Assembly: GCF_000427445.1 (NCBI RefSeq)
Contig: NZ_KE386496.1
Span: 1,537,485-1,601,484 of the forward strand
Direction of reading: 5' to 3'
Source of the DNA: Methylocapsa acidiphila B2
GTDB taxonomy: Bacteria > Pseudomonadota > Alphaproteobacteria > Rhizobiales > Beijerinckiaceae
DNA: 64,000 nt
A program made the translations under genes and the position numbers. Of the stretch, positions 11,335 to 19,224 are shown in pieces (the stretch's first letter is position 1; every line of letters begins with the position of its first letter). The notes beneath the pieces were generated by a model. The model made no database searches, was not told the origin of the DNA, and was given only the letters and a program-made list of their open reading frames with translations.

Positions 11335-12765
11335 CTAGCGGCCGGCGCATCCCGACGACAACTCGCGGGTGATAGTCAGCGAAATAGCTTCGCCGCAGCC
11401 CGGATATTGCATCTGAATCGCGCGCTCGGTCTCGGTGACGCGGCCATTGGCGACCAATTGCGCATTGCCGCCGACCGAAGCCACTACCGTGCCGGCGCCG
11501 TCCATGGCGCCTTCCCATTGCATCGTGACCGGGGGCATGCCGGCCGATAGCCGGCCCTCATGCACCCAGCGGATGCGTCCGGAGCAGACAGAGACATGGA
11601 TCGCCCTCTGCCGCGTCATGCCGCAAGCCGCCGATTCCGACGCTATTGCGAGATATTCGCCATCCTTCAGGGGCGGCGGCCCGGAGCGGCGCAGATGGTC
11701 GGAATCCGGTGAGGGCGTGAGATTTTCGCACCGAATCCTGGCCTGGTTGAGATCGTCGCGCGCCTGTTGCGCATGGACCCCATTTGCGAATTTCTGAGTG
11801 TAGTCGACATAGCAGGTCGGGGCGACGCACGCCGCCGCCGCGGCGGCGCATTGCCGCGCGCGAAGAAAGGCTTGGCTCTCGGCGGCGCAGGCGGCGGCTG
11901 CCTTGTTTGCCAGCCCCTCGAGCTCCGCCCGCGCCGGCCCCTGGGGGAAACGGCGCCGGTAGGGCTCGAAACAGGCCATGTCCTCATCGCAGACCAGACC
12001 GGCGGCGGTCTCACTGGAATCGCATTCCTGCGCCTGGCGCGCCGCCTCCTTGTCCTCCGGCTCGACCGGCTGGTGGGCGGGATCGAGCTTCGGAATTGCC
12101 GGCGGCGGACAGTCGCGCACCAGAATGGAGCAGCGCAAATCGCGCGACAGCGTTAATCCGCCGGCCGCCGCCGCCAGGATCAGCGCCAAGCCTCCGGCCG
12201 CATACCAGCGCCAACGCTCGCGCGGCGCGGCTTCCCTTCCGTCCTTTTGCTCCGCCTTCGCCTCAGCCTCTCTCTCGAGGGTCTGATCGTCGATTTTGAT
12301 CTCGTCCGCCTTCTGAGGCGCGGCCTGACCGGTCGGCGGCTTTGGCTCTGGCTTCGGCGTCTCGTCCGCCCCGCGCGCGGCCGGTTGCGAGACCAGGGGC
12401 GGCGACCGCGCGCCGGCCAATAGGGTCAAAGTCGCAGCCCGCCCGCTGGTCATCAGCGGCGTGGCGTTGGCCCAATAGCCGGTTTCGACCAGCCCGACGT
12501 CCTCCGCGCTGACCTCGATCTGATCGTCCTCCATGAGATGATTGACGACGTCCGGTCCGACCTGATAGCCGAAACCGCCTTTGGGCGCGGCGACCCGCAC
12601 GGCATTGAAATAATGCGGCTCGCGCTCGAACGCGCCGCTCGGCCCGAGATAGGCGCCCTGCGCCACCTGCATCGAACGCACGGCCAGACTTAGGGACGGG
12701 CTTTCCATCTCCCGGTCGAACACAAGAATCGCATAGCCGGGTTGACCGCCCTCGAAAACACGCAA
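11335..12765 (-). CDS. Single-pass membrane protein of the srf island
   Basis: 476 aa. The start is a TTG at 12765 with GGGAG eight bases upstream. The N-terminal ~125 residues form a structured, probably cytoplasmic domain (VFEGGQPGYAILVFDREMES, GGFGYQVGPDVVNHLMEDDQ). A Pro/Lys/Glu-rich linker (about 130-180) leads to one membrane helix (about 188-208, WYAAGGLALILAAAAGGLTL). The outer part has many paired Cys (CSILVRDCPPP, CDEDMACFEPYRRRFPQGP, CVAPTCYVDYTQKFANG) and ends in a beta-rich domain with C..GM..., CSGRIRW and GCGE. The two CF/CY-pair segments look like degenerate repeats, as in caspase-associated or SH3b-linked periplasmic proteins. Not recognised as a named family. It is convergent with its left neighbour and divergent from the protease gene. 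Confidence 0.7.
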   Translation of the reverse strand: MRVFEGGQPGYAILVFDREMESPSLSLAVRSMQVAQGAYLGPSGAFEREPHYFNAVRVAAPKGGFGYQVGPDVVNHLMEDDQIEVSAEDVGLVETGYWANATPLMTSGRAATLTLLAGARSPPLVSQPAARGADETPKPEPKPPTGQAAPQKADEIKIDDQTLEREAEAKAEQKDGREAAPRERWRWYAAGGLALILAAAAGGLTLSRDLRCSILVRDCPPPAIPKLDPAHQPVEPEDKEAARQAQECDSSETAAGLVCDEDMACFEPYRRRFPQGPARAELEGLANKAAAACAAESQAFLRARQCAAAAAACVAPTCYVDYTQKFANGVHAQQARDDLNQARIRCENLTPSPDSDHLRRSGPPPLKDGEYLAIASESAACGMTRQRAIHVSVCSGRIRWVHEGRLSAGMPPVTMQWEGAMDGAGTVVASVGGNAQLVANGRVTETERAIQMQYPGCGEAISLTITRELSSGCAGR

Positions 12766-12993
12766 GACTTAAACTCCCTGCGACAGGCCGCCACGGTGCG
12801 CCGCCGAGGCGACCATCACGATTTCGCCATGTTTTATTCTGTTCATGCCGCTTGTGCGAAGCATTTTATTTGTCACGATACTTTCATAACCCAAAGGTCT
12901 GTATAATCCTGGGACGGAGACCGGAGCGCCGCGATTTGCTGCGCCATGGTCCCGGACCTCTATCAGGGCGGCGTCCCGTAGCGCCGGCGGCTC
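12766..12993. promoter_or_regulatory. Divergent intergenic region with a candidate -10 box
   Basis: 228 bases separating the membrane-protein gene (minus) from the protease-srfBC series (plus). A perfect TATAAT stands at 12902-12907 on the + strand; no convincing -35 lies at 16-18 bp, so it may need an activator. The region is clearly more A/T-rich than the flanks at 12830-12905. The promoter assignment is tentative. Confidence 0.35.
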
Positions 12994-14793
12994 ATGGCGC
13001 GCGAAAATCGGTTCTTCCTTCTCAGTTCGGATTTGACGGGCTGCGTCGCCGTGACTCATGGCGGCCGCGCGGCCGCCGCCCAATATGGCGATTTCATTGC
13101 GCGGCTCGAGGCGGTTTGCGGGCGCGACGCGGCCGAGCTTTTCGCTGAACCCATGCTGCCGCGCGGCTCCCCCGGCTCCGCCGCCATTTCCTGGTACGGG
13201 CCGTTAGAGGGCCGCCCGGTGGAAATTGACAGCATCGACGCTGTGGCGCGCAAGCCTGTCGCCGATATGCTGAGCCGCCGACTTGAGGCGCTGGCCTCGG
13301 CTTTCGCCGACGCTCAATTGGAGCCGTTGATCCTCGCCTGTCTCAATGTCGCATCGAGCCGCGACGTCGTTGCCGTCGGCGGCGAACCTATTCTGGTGAA
13401 CTGGGGATATTTGCCGCAGGACATCGCCGACGATCCCGCCCGCCGGCTGGAGCATTTCAGCCGCACCTTGGGGCGTTTTGCGCCCAAGCTGATCCCGCTG
13501 GCGGCGGCCGGCCTTGGAGTTTCCTCGTCTGAAGCCGCGCCTGAGGCCGCGCCGCAGCCGCCGGCTACGGCCTCGACGGCGCCTCAGGCTGAGACGCCAG
13601 CCGCGCCGCTTCTCGCGCGCAAGGCGACGACGCCGGCGCCGATCGAATTTAACCAGCTCGAAACCGCGCCAGCCGGGCGCGCGCCTCTGGTCGCGGCCGC
13701 CATAGCGGCGGTCTTGTTACTGGTTTTGCTGCTGCCGGGCGTGCTGGCTTATCCGCATTTCGGCGACCAGGCCGCGCGCGACGAATTCGAGGCCCAGCGA
13801 TTGCGCGCCTCCAACGAATCGCTGGAGGCGCAGCTCAAGGCGCTGCGGAAGGCCGATGAGACGGGGGTCTGTCGCGCCGACAACAGCGCGCCGGTGCCGG
13901 AAATGGGCGATCCCTCGAAGCCGGCTCCCAACATGGAGCTTTTGCCGAAGCCACCGGACAAGGCGGCGCTCCCCGCCAAGCCGGGAGAGCCGGCCCAGGC
14001 CGCGACCATCGCGCAATTGCTAGAAAAATCCGTCGTCTATGTGTTCGTGCTCGAGAAGGGCGATAAGGCCAGCACCGGCACCGGCTTTTTCATCTCGCCG
14101 ACGCAGCTGATCACCAATCGCCATGTCGTGGAGGATGCGCTCGACGACCAATTCATTTTCATCGGCAGCAAGGCGCTGAACGGCGCCAGGCTCGCTCGCG
14201 TCGTCGCCAAGACGCCGCCGCGCCAGGAGGACGTCGGACCACAGTCTGATTTCGCCGTCTTGGAGCTGGCCAAACCGGCCGATGTCGAGGCGCTGAAACT
14301 CGGGCCGGCGCCGCCAAAGCTCTCCACCGCCTACATCGCCGGCTATCCAGGTTTCCTGGTGCACGCCGATTCCGACCGCATCAAATTCATCGAAGGTCTG
14401 AAGGAGGCCTTGCAACGCGGCGAAACCGACGAGCAATTGGCGGCGCGCCGCTTCAATGTGCCGAGCGTCGATCTGCGCTATGGCCGCATCAACAATGTCA
14501 TGAGCAGCGGTCTGCATGAGACGCCGATCATCGTCCATGACATGCAGGTCGCCCATGGCAATTCCGGCGGCCCGCTGATCGACGGCTGCGGTCGCCTCGG
14601 CGGGGTCAACACTGCGTTTCTTGCCGACGAACATCAGGTCGGCAATGTCGCGCTCAGCGTGGTCGCATTGCGCAAATTCTTGACCGATCTGCACATTTCT
14701 TTCACCGCCGACGATACGTCGTGCGGCCCGACGACGACGGAGGCGCGGCCAGAAACGCCAACGCCGCCGGCTCCGTCGCCTAGCCCGAAGTGA
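12994..14793 (+). CDS. Membrane-anchored trypsin-like serine protease with SrfA-like N-terminus
   Basis: 599 aa. Residues 1-175 form a globular cytoplasmic domain ending in ILVNWGYLPQ, similar in plan to the N-terminus of the next protein. A Pro/Ala-rich linker leads to one membrane helix (about 231-249). An extracytoplasmic coiled stretch (EAQRLRASNESLEAQLKALR) and a second linker follow. From about residue 345 there is a trypsin-like (S1/HtrA-type) domain with GTGFFISPTQLITNRHVVED (His377), QSDFAVLEL (Asp419) and HGNSGGPLID (Ser524); the whole triad is present. No PDZ domain is seen. It probably degrades or processes periplasmic proteins for the srf system. First gene of a plus-strand series running to srfC. 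Confidence 0.85.
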   Translation: MARENRFFLLSSDLTGCVAVTHGGRAAAAQYGDFIARLEAVCGRDAAELFAEPMLPRGSPGSAAISWYGPLEGRPVEIDSIDAVARKPVADMLSRRLEALASAFADAQLEPLILACLNVASSRDVVAVGGEPILVNWGYLPQDIADDPARRLEHFSRTLGRFAPKLIPLAAAGLGVSSSEAAPEAAPQPPATASTAPQAETPAAPLLARKATTPAPIEFNQLETAPAGRAPLVAAAIAAVLLLVLLLPGVLAYPHFGDQAARDEFEAQRLRASNESLEAQLKALRKADETGVCRADNSAPVPEMGDPSKPAPNMELLPKPPDKAALPAKPGEPAQAATIAQLLEKSVVYVFVLEKGDKASTGTGFFISPTQLITNRHVVEDALDDQFIFIGSKALNGARLARVVAKTPPRQEDVGPQSDFAVLELAKPADVEALKLGPAPPKLSTAYIAGYPGFLVHADSDRIKFIEGLKEALQRGETDEQLAARRFNVPSVDLRYGRINNVMSSGLHETPIIVHDMQVAHGNSGGPLIDGCGRLGGVNTAFLADEHQVGNVALSVVALRKFLTDLHISFTADDTSCGPTTTEARPETPTPPAPSPSPK

Positions 14794-14803
14794 TGGAGCG
14801 GCG

Positions 14804-16042
14804 ATGTACTCGATCCGCGTCGCGACCACCGACGACCGCGAAGCGCCGCCCGCGGAAGACTGGCCCGGCCTGAGCTGGGACCGGCTTTGCGACGTGCTGC
14901 GCATCGAGGTCTCGCCGGAGGCTGCGGCGCTGCTCGCCGAACCGGTCGCCGACCCGGCGCGCGGCCTCACCCATTGGCATATTGTCGCTCTGGAAGACCC
15001 CCAGGCGCTGCACGCCCTGTCGTCCGCGGATCGGGAAAAGCTGCTGGCGCGGTTCCAGGCGCTGCAGGGCCAAATTCGCGCCTATGCCGAAAGGCTGACG
15101 GCGGCGGGCGGCGAGAGCAATCTGCGCCTCGCCCAGGGCCTGCGCGCCGCGCTCGATCTCGACGCTGGCGTCGCGCAGCTGTGGTCCAGAAGCGGCGCGC
15201 CCTTGCTCACCGGATGGGGCCGCCGCCGCGCCCGCGAAACCGCCGCGCCGACCGGAATCATCGATGACATGAGGCCGGCGAGGCGCCAAGACGCCGCGCC
15301 GCGCGGCAAGGGCTTCATTCCCGGCCTCACCTGGATGCGGGGCGGCGCCGAGCGCCTTGGGCAATCCGGCGCCTCGCCGCAAAGCCGGTTGGCGCGCCTG
15401 CGCCTTAGCTGGCTGATGTGGTTGCCTTTCTGTCTGTTGGTCGCCGCCATTTTCTATCGCCTGCTGCCAGCCTGCGCCATCGATCTTCCGCTCGCGCGCA
15501 GGGTCAATTTTTGCTCGGTGGAATCCAATGCGGCGCTGGACGAATTGCTGAGCCGCAACGTTCAATTGCGCGATCAACTGCTCGATGCGGAAAAGCGCAT
15601 AGCTGAGCTTTGCGCGGGGCCGCCTACCGCCCCGGCGCCGACGACCGATGAAACCCGCCGCCGCGCGGAGGACGCTCGCCTGCGCCAAGGCAAATTCGAG
15701 GTGACGCTCGCGTGGGAAGGCCGGCAGGACCTCGACCTCTACATTTATTGCCCCGGCGGCAAGCTCTATCATGGCGCGACTGCCGCCTGTGGCGGCGCGC
15801 TCGATCATGACGCCAACCGCACGCCGGACGCAGCCGAGGATCATCCGCTCGAACATGCGATCTGGGAACAGGATCCCCCGACGGGCGTCTATCGCATTGC
15901 TGTCAATTATTATGATCACGGTCAACCGGTTCGTCCCGTCGCCTTCACCGTGGTAGTGAAAAGCAGCGCAGAGGAAAAGACGTACAACGGAGTAGCGCGC
16001 GCCTATGGTCAGGAAGTGGAAGTCGTCCAACTGACGCGGTGA
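14804..16042 (+). CDS. SrfA-like membrane protein with DUF2135-like C-terminal domain
   Basis: 412 aa; it starts 10 bases after the protease stop with GGAG five bases upstream. The N-terminal ~150 residues are helical and end in PLLTGWGRRRA, mirroring the protease's N-terminus. One membrane helix lies at about 204-221 (WLMWLPFCLLVAAIFYRL). A coiled coil follows (NAALDELLSRNVQLRDQLLD). The C-terminal ~125 residues, FEVTLAWEGRQDLDLYIYCP to YNGVARAYGQEVEVVQL, resemble DUF2135/YfaP-type beta-sandwich domains (LxWxGxxDLDLHVxxP). Such domains often sit in secreted or surface proteins. It lies 34 bases before srfB and is likely co-transcribed with it. Confidence 0.7.
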   Translation: MYSIRVATTDDREAPPAEDWPGLSWDRLCDVLRIEVSPEAAALLAEPVADPARGLTHWHIVALEDPQALHALSSADREKLLARFQALQGQIRAYAERLTAAGGESNLRLAQGLRAALDLDAGVAQLWSRSGAPLLTGWGRRRARETAAPTGIIDDMRPARRQDAAPRGKGFIPGLTWMRGGAERLGQSGASPQSRLARLRLSWLMWLPFCLLVAAIFYRLLPACAIDLPLARRVNFCSVESNAALDELLSRNVQLRDQLLDAEKRIAELCAGPPTAPAPTTDETRRRAEDARLRQGKFEVTLAWEGRQDLDLYIYCPGGKLYHGATAACGGALDHDANRTPDAAEDHPLEHAIWEQDPPTGVYRIAVNYYDHGQPVRPVAFTVVVKSSAEEKTYNGVARAYGQEVEVVQLTR

Positions 16043-16075
16043 GACGCGACGCGGAGTTGAAAGGAAACGAGGTCG

Positions 16076-19000
16076 ATGTCGCGGATTTCCAACGGCCAGA
16101 GCGGCAATGAATCTCTAAAACTGGCGCCGCATTCCGGCGTGCAGTTTCTCGTCTATGCGTTTGATCTGGACAAGACCGGCCGTTTTTCGCGCTCGTTCAT
16201 CGAACACAGGCGGATGGACTTGCGCGCCGCCGATGGCGTGACGCCGATCGAATTGCGGCCAAACTGGAACGACGACGATCCGGAACTCGATCCGCCTTTT
16301 CCGCCGCAAGGAAACGACGAGGTTTACGAAATTTCCAAGCAAAAGGCGCTGGAGCCTTTCCTCGGCCGCTGGACGCCGGTTCCCTATCTCGCGGTTCAGG
16401 CGGCGCGCGACCAATATGGGCGGGAATTGTTGCAAACTGGGCCGAGCAATTGGGCGCGGGTCATGATCGCCGCCGAGCCCGACGCCGTGGCGGGAGTCAG
16501 CCACCGCGTCATCCTTGCCTTCGACACCGAATTAATGGAGCGCAGCCCCGGCCGCGCCTATGTCGCGCCCAGCCCTTCGGACGCGCGTGGCGAGCATGAA
16601 TTCGTCTTCGCCAGCCTGTTCCGCGACATTGCCGCTTTTATTTCCGACTCCGGCGCCGGCGCCCATGGCGGTCAGGAATGGGTGAGTCGGTGGATCGACG
16701 AGGCCTTCGTCGAATTCAAGACGGCGCAACGCGGACGGGCGCCGCGGCCGGAGGACCGCCAGCCGCTCGAACATGCGGCCCGCTATGTCGCGTTCCTGCA
16801 GTTTCTCGCCGAGGCGCTGCCGCCGCCGCGCATAAAGTTGATCGACACCTTGTCCGCGGAGCCCTTGGTGCGGCCGGTCGACGTCGATCTGGTGCTCGAC
16901 ATCGGCAACAGCCGGACCTGCGGCATGTTGATCGAGAGTTTTCCGAACCAGGAAAAGGTCGAGTTCGGCAATTCCTTTATCCTGCAATTGCGCGATCTGG
17001 AGCAGCCCTGGCAGGTCTATGCCGAGCCTTTCGACAGCGACGTGCAACTCGCCCAAGCCCAGTTCGGCAAGGAATATCTGTCGCGCTTCTCCACCCGCAC
17101 CCGCGCTTTTTTCTGGCCGAGCCTGGTGCGCGTCGGACCCGAGGCGGCGCGCTACCGCCAGAACGCCGAAGGCACGGAAGGCGCAAGCGGCATGTCGAGC
17201 CCCAAGCGCTATCTTTGCGACGTCGATCCGGTCAATCAGGAATGGCGCTTCCAGCCCGGCGATTACGGCGCCAATCGCGAGCCGCCGACCATCGACCTGA
17301 AAGTCCGGCGCTTCGTCAATTATCGGGGCGACGTGCTGCGCCAGGTCGCCGACGAGCAACGGTTCTACGAACGACTCTCCCATGTGCCCGACCGCGCCGA
17401 ACTGGCCAAGCCCGCTGGGCGGTTGTCCTTCTCGCGCTCGTCCTTCTTCACCTTCCTGGTCGCGGAAATTCTCATCCAGACCCTGTCGCTGATCAATAAT
17501 CCGCAATTGCGCGCCACACGCGGCGAGAAGGATACGCCGCGCCGGCTGCGCCGCATGATCCTGACGCTGCCGACCGCCATGCCGGTGCGCGAACAACGAT
17601 TGCTGCGCAGCCGGGCCAGCGCCGCGGTGAAGCTGGTCTTCGACATGATGGGCTGGACCGAGTCGCCGCCGCCCGGCTTGCTGATCCCCGAAGTCCATGC
17701 CGCTTGGGATGAGGCGAGCTGCGTGCAATTCGTCTATTTCTACAGCGAAATCGCGCAAAAATTCGGCGGGGCCATCGGCGATTTTATGAAGCTCGCCGGT
17801 CGGCCCCGGCCTTTTGTCGAGCCGGAAAATCCGCCCGCGACGCCGCCTCCGCCGCAGCCGTCGATCCGCGTCGCCAGCCTCGACATCGGCGGCGGCACCA
17901 CAGATCTGATGATCACAACCTATTACGTCGAGGACAATCGCGCTATCGTCCCCGTGCAAACTTTTCGCGAGGGCTTCCGCATCGCCGGCGAAGATATTCT
18001 GCACGAGACCATTCTGCAGGCGCTGTTGCCGGCGATCGAGGCCGATCTCAAGGCGCGCGGCCTGGCTCAGGCGCGCGAACTGCTGATTGATCGTTTCGGC
18101 GCCGATCGCGCCAATATGACCGAGCCGGAGAAGCATTTGCGTGGCCAACTGGTGGCTCGGGTGATGAAGCGGGCGGCGCTGGCTATGCTCTCGGCTTATG
18201 AAAACGCGCCGACCGCCTGGGCGATCTCCAAGGAAAGCGCAACGATCGGCGAATTGGTGGCGCGCGCCAATCCGCGTTCGGGAACGCCCGCCGGCGCCGC
18301 GCTCGCCTATTTCGACGCGGCCGCCGCGGCCTGGGGCGCCAAGGAGTTCCGCCTGGTGGACGTCTCCGTGCCGATCGATTTCGCGCGGCTGAAAAACGCG
18401 GTGGAGACCACGCTCGGCGCAATTTTCGACAACATTGCCGAAGCCCTGCATCATTTTGATTGCGATGTCGTGCTGCTTTCAGGCCGACCGTCGTGTTTGC
18501 CAGCGACGGTCGATCTGCTGGTCAACAAGCTGGCCTTGTCGCCCGACCGCATTCTGCCGCTCAGCAGTTATTCCGCCGGCAATTGGTATCCGTTCGGCGG
18601 GCGCTCCCGCTTCCGCATCGAGGACCCGAAGACCGCCACTGTGGTCGGCTGCATGCTGTGCGCCTTGGCGGAAAGCCAGATCACCAATTTCACTCTCTAC
18701 ACCCATCGCCTCGCCATGCGCTCCACGGCCAACTACATCGGCATGATGGAGCGCGACGGCAAAATCCGCGCGGAAAACGTGTTCTTCTCCGCGCCAGATC
18801 TGGCGCGCGGCGGCGCGCTTGGGCCGCAGAGCGGCGAAGTGGTCTGGTATGCGCCGACGCTACTCGGCGCGCGGCAATTGCCGATCGAGCGCTGGGTGGC
18901 CTCGCCGCTCTATCGGGTGAAGCTCACCGCGGGCGCCGGCGGGCGCGCCATCCAGCGCCCGGTGACGGTGACGCTGGAGCGCGAACTGCCGGAGGAACTG

Positions 19001-19177
19001 GCTGACTACGAAAGCCGCGAATTCTCTTCCAAGGAGGCGCAGAAGGAGGAGTTGCGCATCGCCGACGCCACTGCCCGCGATGGCGCCCTGGTCACGCGCT
19101 CATTCACGCTGACCTTCGACACTTTGGGCAATGAGCAAGGCTATTGGCTCGACACGGGCATTTTGGCGCTGGCCTGA
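16076..19177 (+). CDS. srfB: SrfB-family protein, actin/Hsp70-fold ATPase
   Basis: 1033 aa, the usual size for SrfB (about 1000 aa). Two phosphate-binding loops of the actin/Hsp70 superfamily are seen: LVLDIGNSRTCGMLIE (Asp275) and VASLDIGGGTTDLMITTYY (Asp603). A third element, DVVLLSGRPSCLPATVDLLV, matches the adenosine-motif region of the same fold. About 300 N-terminal residues precede the fold and ~150 beta-rich residues follow it. No signal peptide or membrane helix, so it is cytoplasmic. SrfB is the second gene of the srfABC operon first noted in Salmonella as SsrB-regulated and associated with virulence; its biochemical role is not established. The gene is 48 bases before srfC. Confidence 0.85.
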   Translation: MSRISNGQSGNESLKLAPHSGVQFLVYAFDLDKTGRFSRSFIEHRRMDLRAADGVTPIELRPNWNDDDPELDPPFPPQGNDEVYEISKQKALEPFLGRWTPVPYLAVQAARDQYGRELLQTGPSNWARVMIAAEPDAVAGVSHRVILAFDTELMERSPGRAYVAPSPSDARGEHEFVFASLFRDIAAFISDSGAGAHGGQEWVSRWIDEAFVEFKTAQRGRAPRPEDRQPLEHAARYVAFLQFLAEALPPPRIKLIDTLSAEPLVRPVDVDLVLDIGNSRTCGMLIESFPNQEKVEFGNSFILQLRDLEQPWQVYAEPFDSDVQLAQAQFGKEYLSRFSTRTRAFFWPSLVRVGPEAARYRQNAEGTEGASGMSSPKRYLCDVDPVNQEWRFQPGDYGANREPPTIDLKVRRFVNYRGDVLRQVADEQRFYERLSHVPDRAELAKPAGRLSFSRSSFFTFLVAEILIQTLSLINNPQLRATRGEKDTPRRLRRMILTLPTAMPVREQRLLRSRASAAVKLVFDMMGWTESPPPGLLIPEVHAAWDEASCVQFVYFYSEIAQKFGGAIGDFMKLAGRPRPFVEPENPPATPPPPQPSIRVASLDIGGGTTDLMITTYYVEDNRAIVPVQTFREGFRIAGEDILHETILQALLPAIEADLKARGLAQARELLIDRFGADRANMTEPEKHLRGQLVARVMKRAALAMLSAYENAPTAWAISKESATIGELVARANPRSGTPAGAALAYFDAAAAAWGAKEFRLVDVSVPIDFARLKNAVETTLGAIFDNIAEALHHFDCDVVLLSGRPSCLPATVDLLVNKLALSPDRILPLSSYSAGNWYPFGGRSRFRIEDPKTATVVGCMLCALAESQITNFTLYTHRLAMRSTANYIGMMERDGKIRAENVFFSAPDLARGGALGPQSGEVVWYAPTLLGARQLPIERWVASPLYRVKLTAGAGGRAIQRPVTVTLERELPEELADYESREFSSKEAQKEELRIADATARDGALVTRSFTLTFDTLGNEQGYWLDTGILALA

Positions 19178-19224
19178 CGCTGGCGGGACGAAGCTTCGGC
19201 AAGGATTTGGGGAGTTGACCCAAC

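Noticed and set aside
16532..18454. 640-codon minus-strand open frame opposite srfB
   Set aside because: Same cause: codon-bias shadow of srfB; no start signal or recognisable domain.
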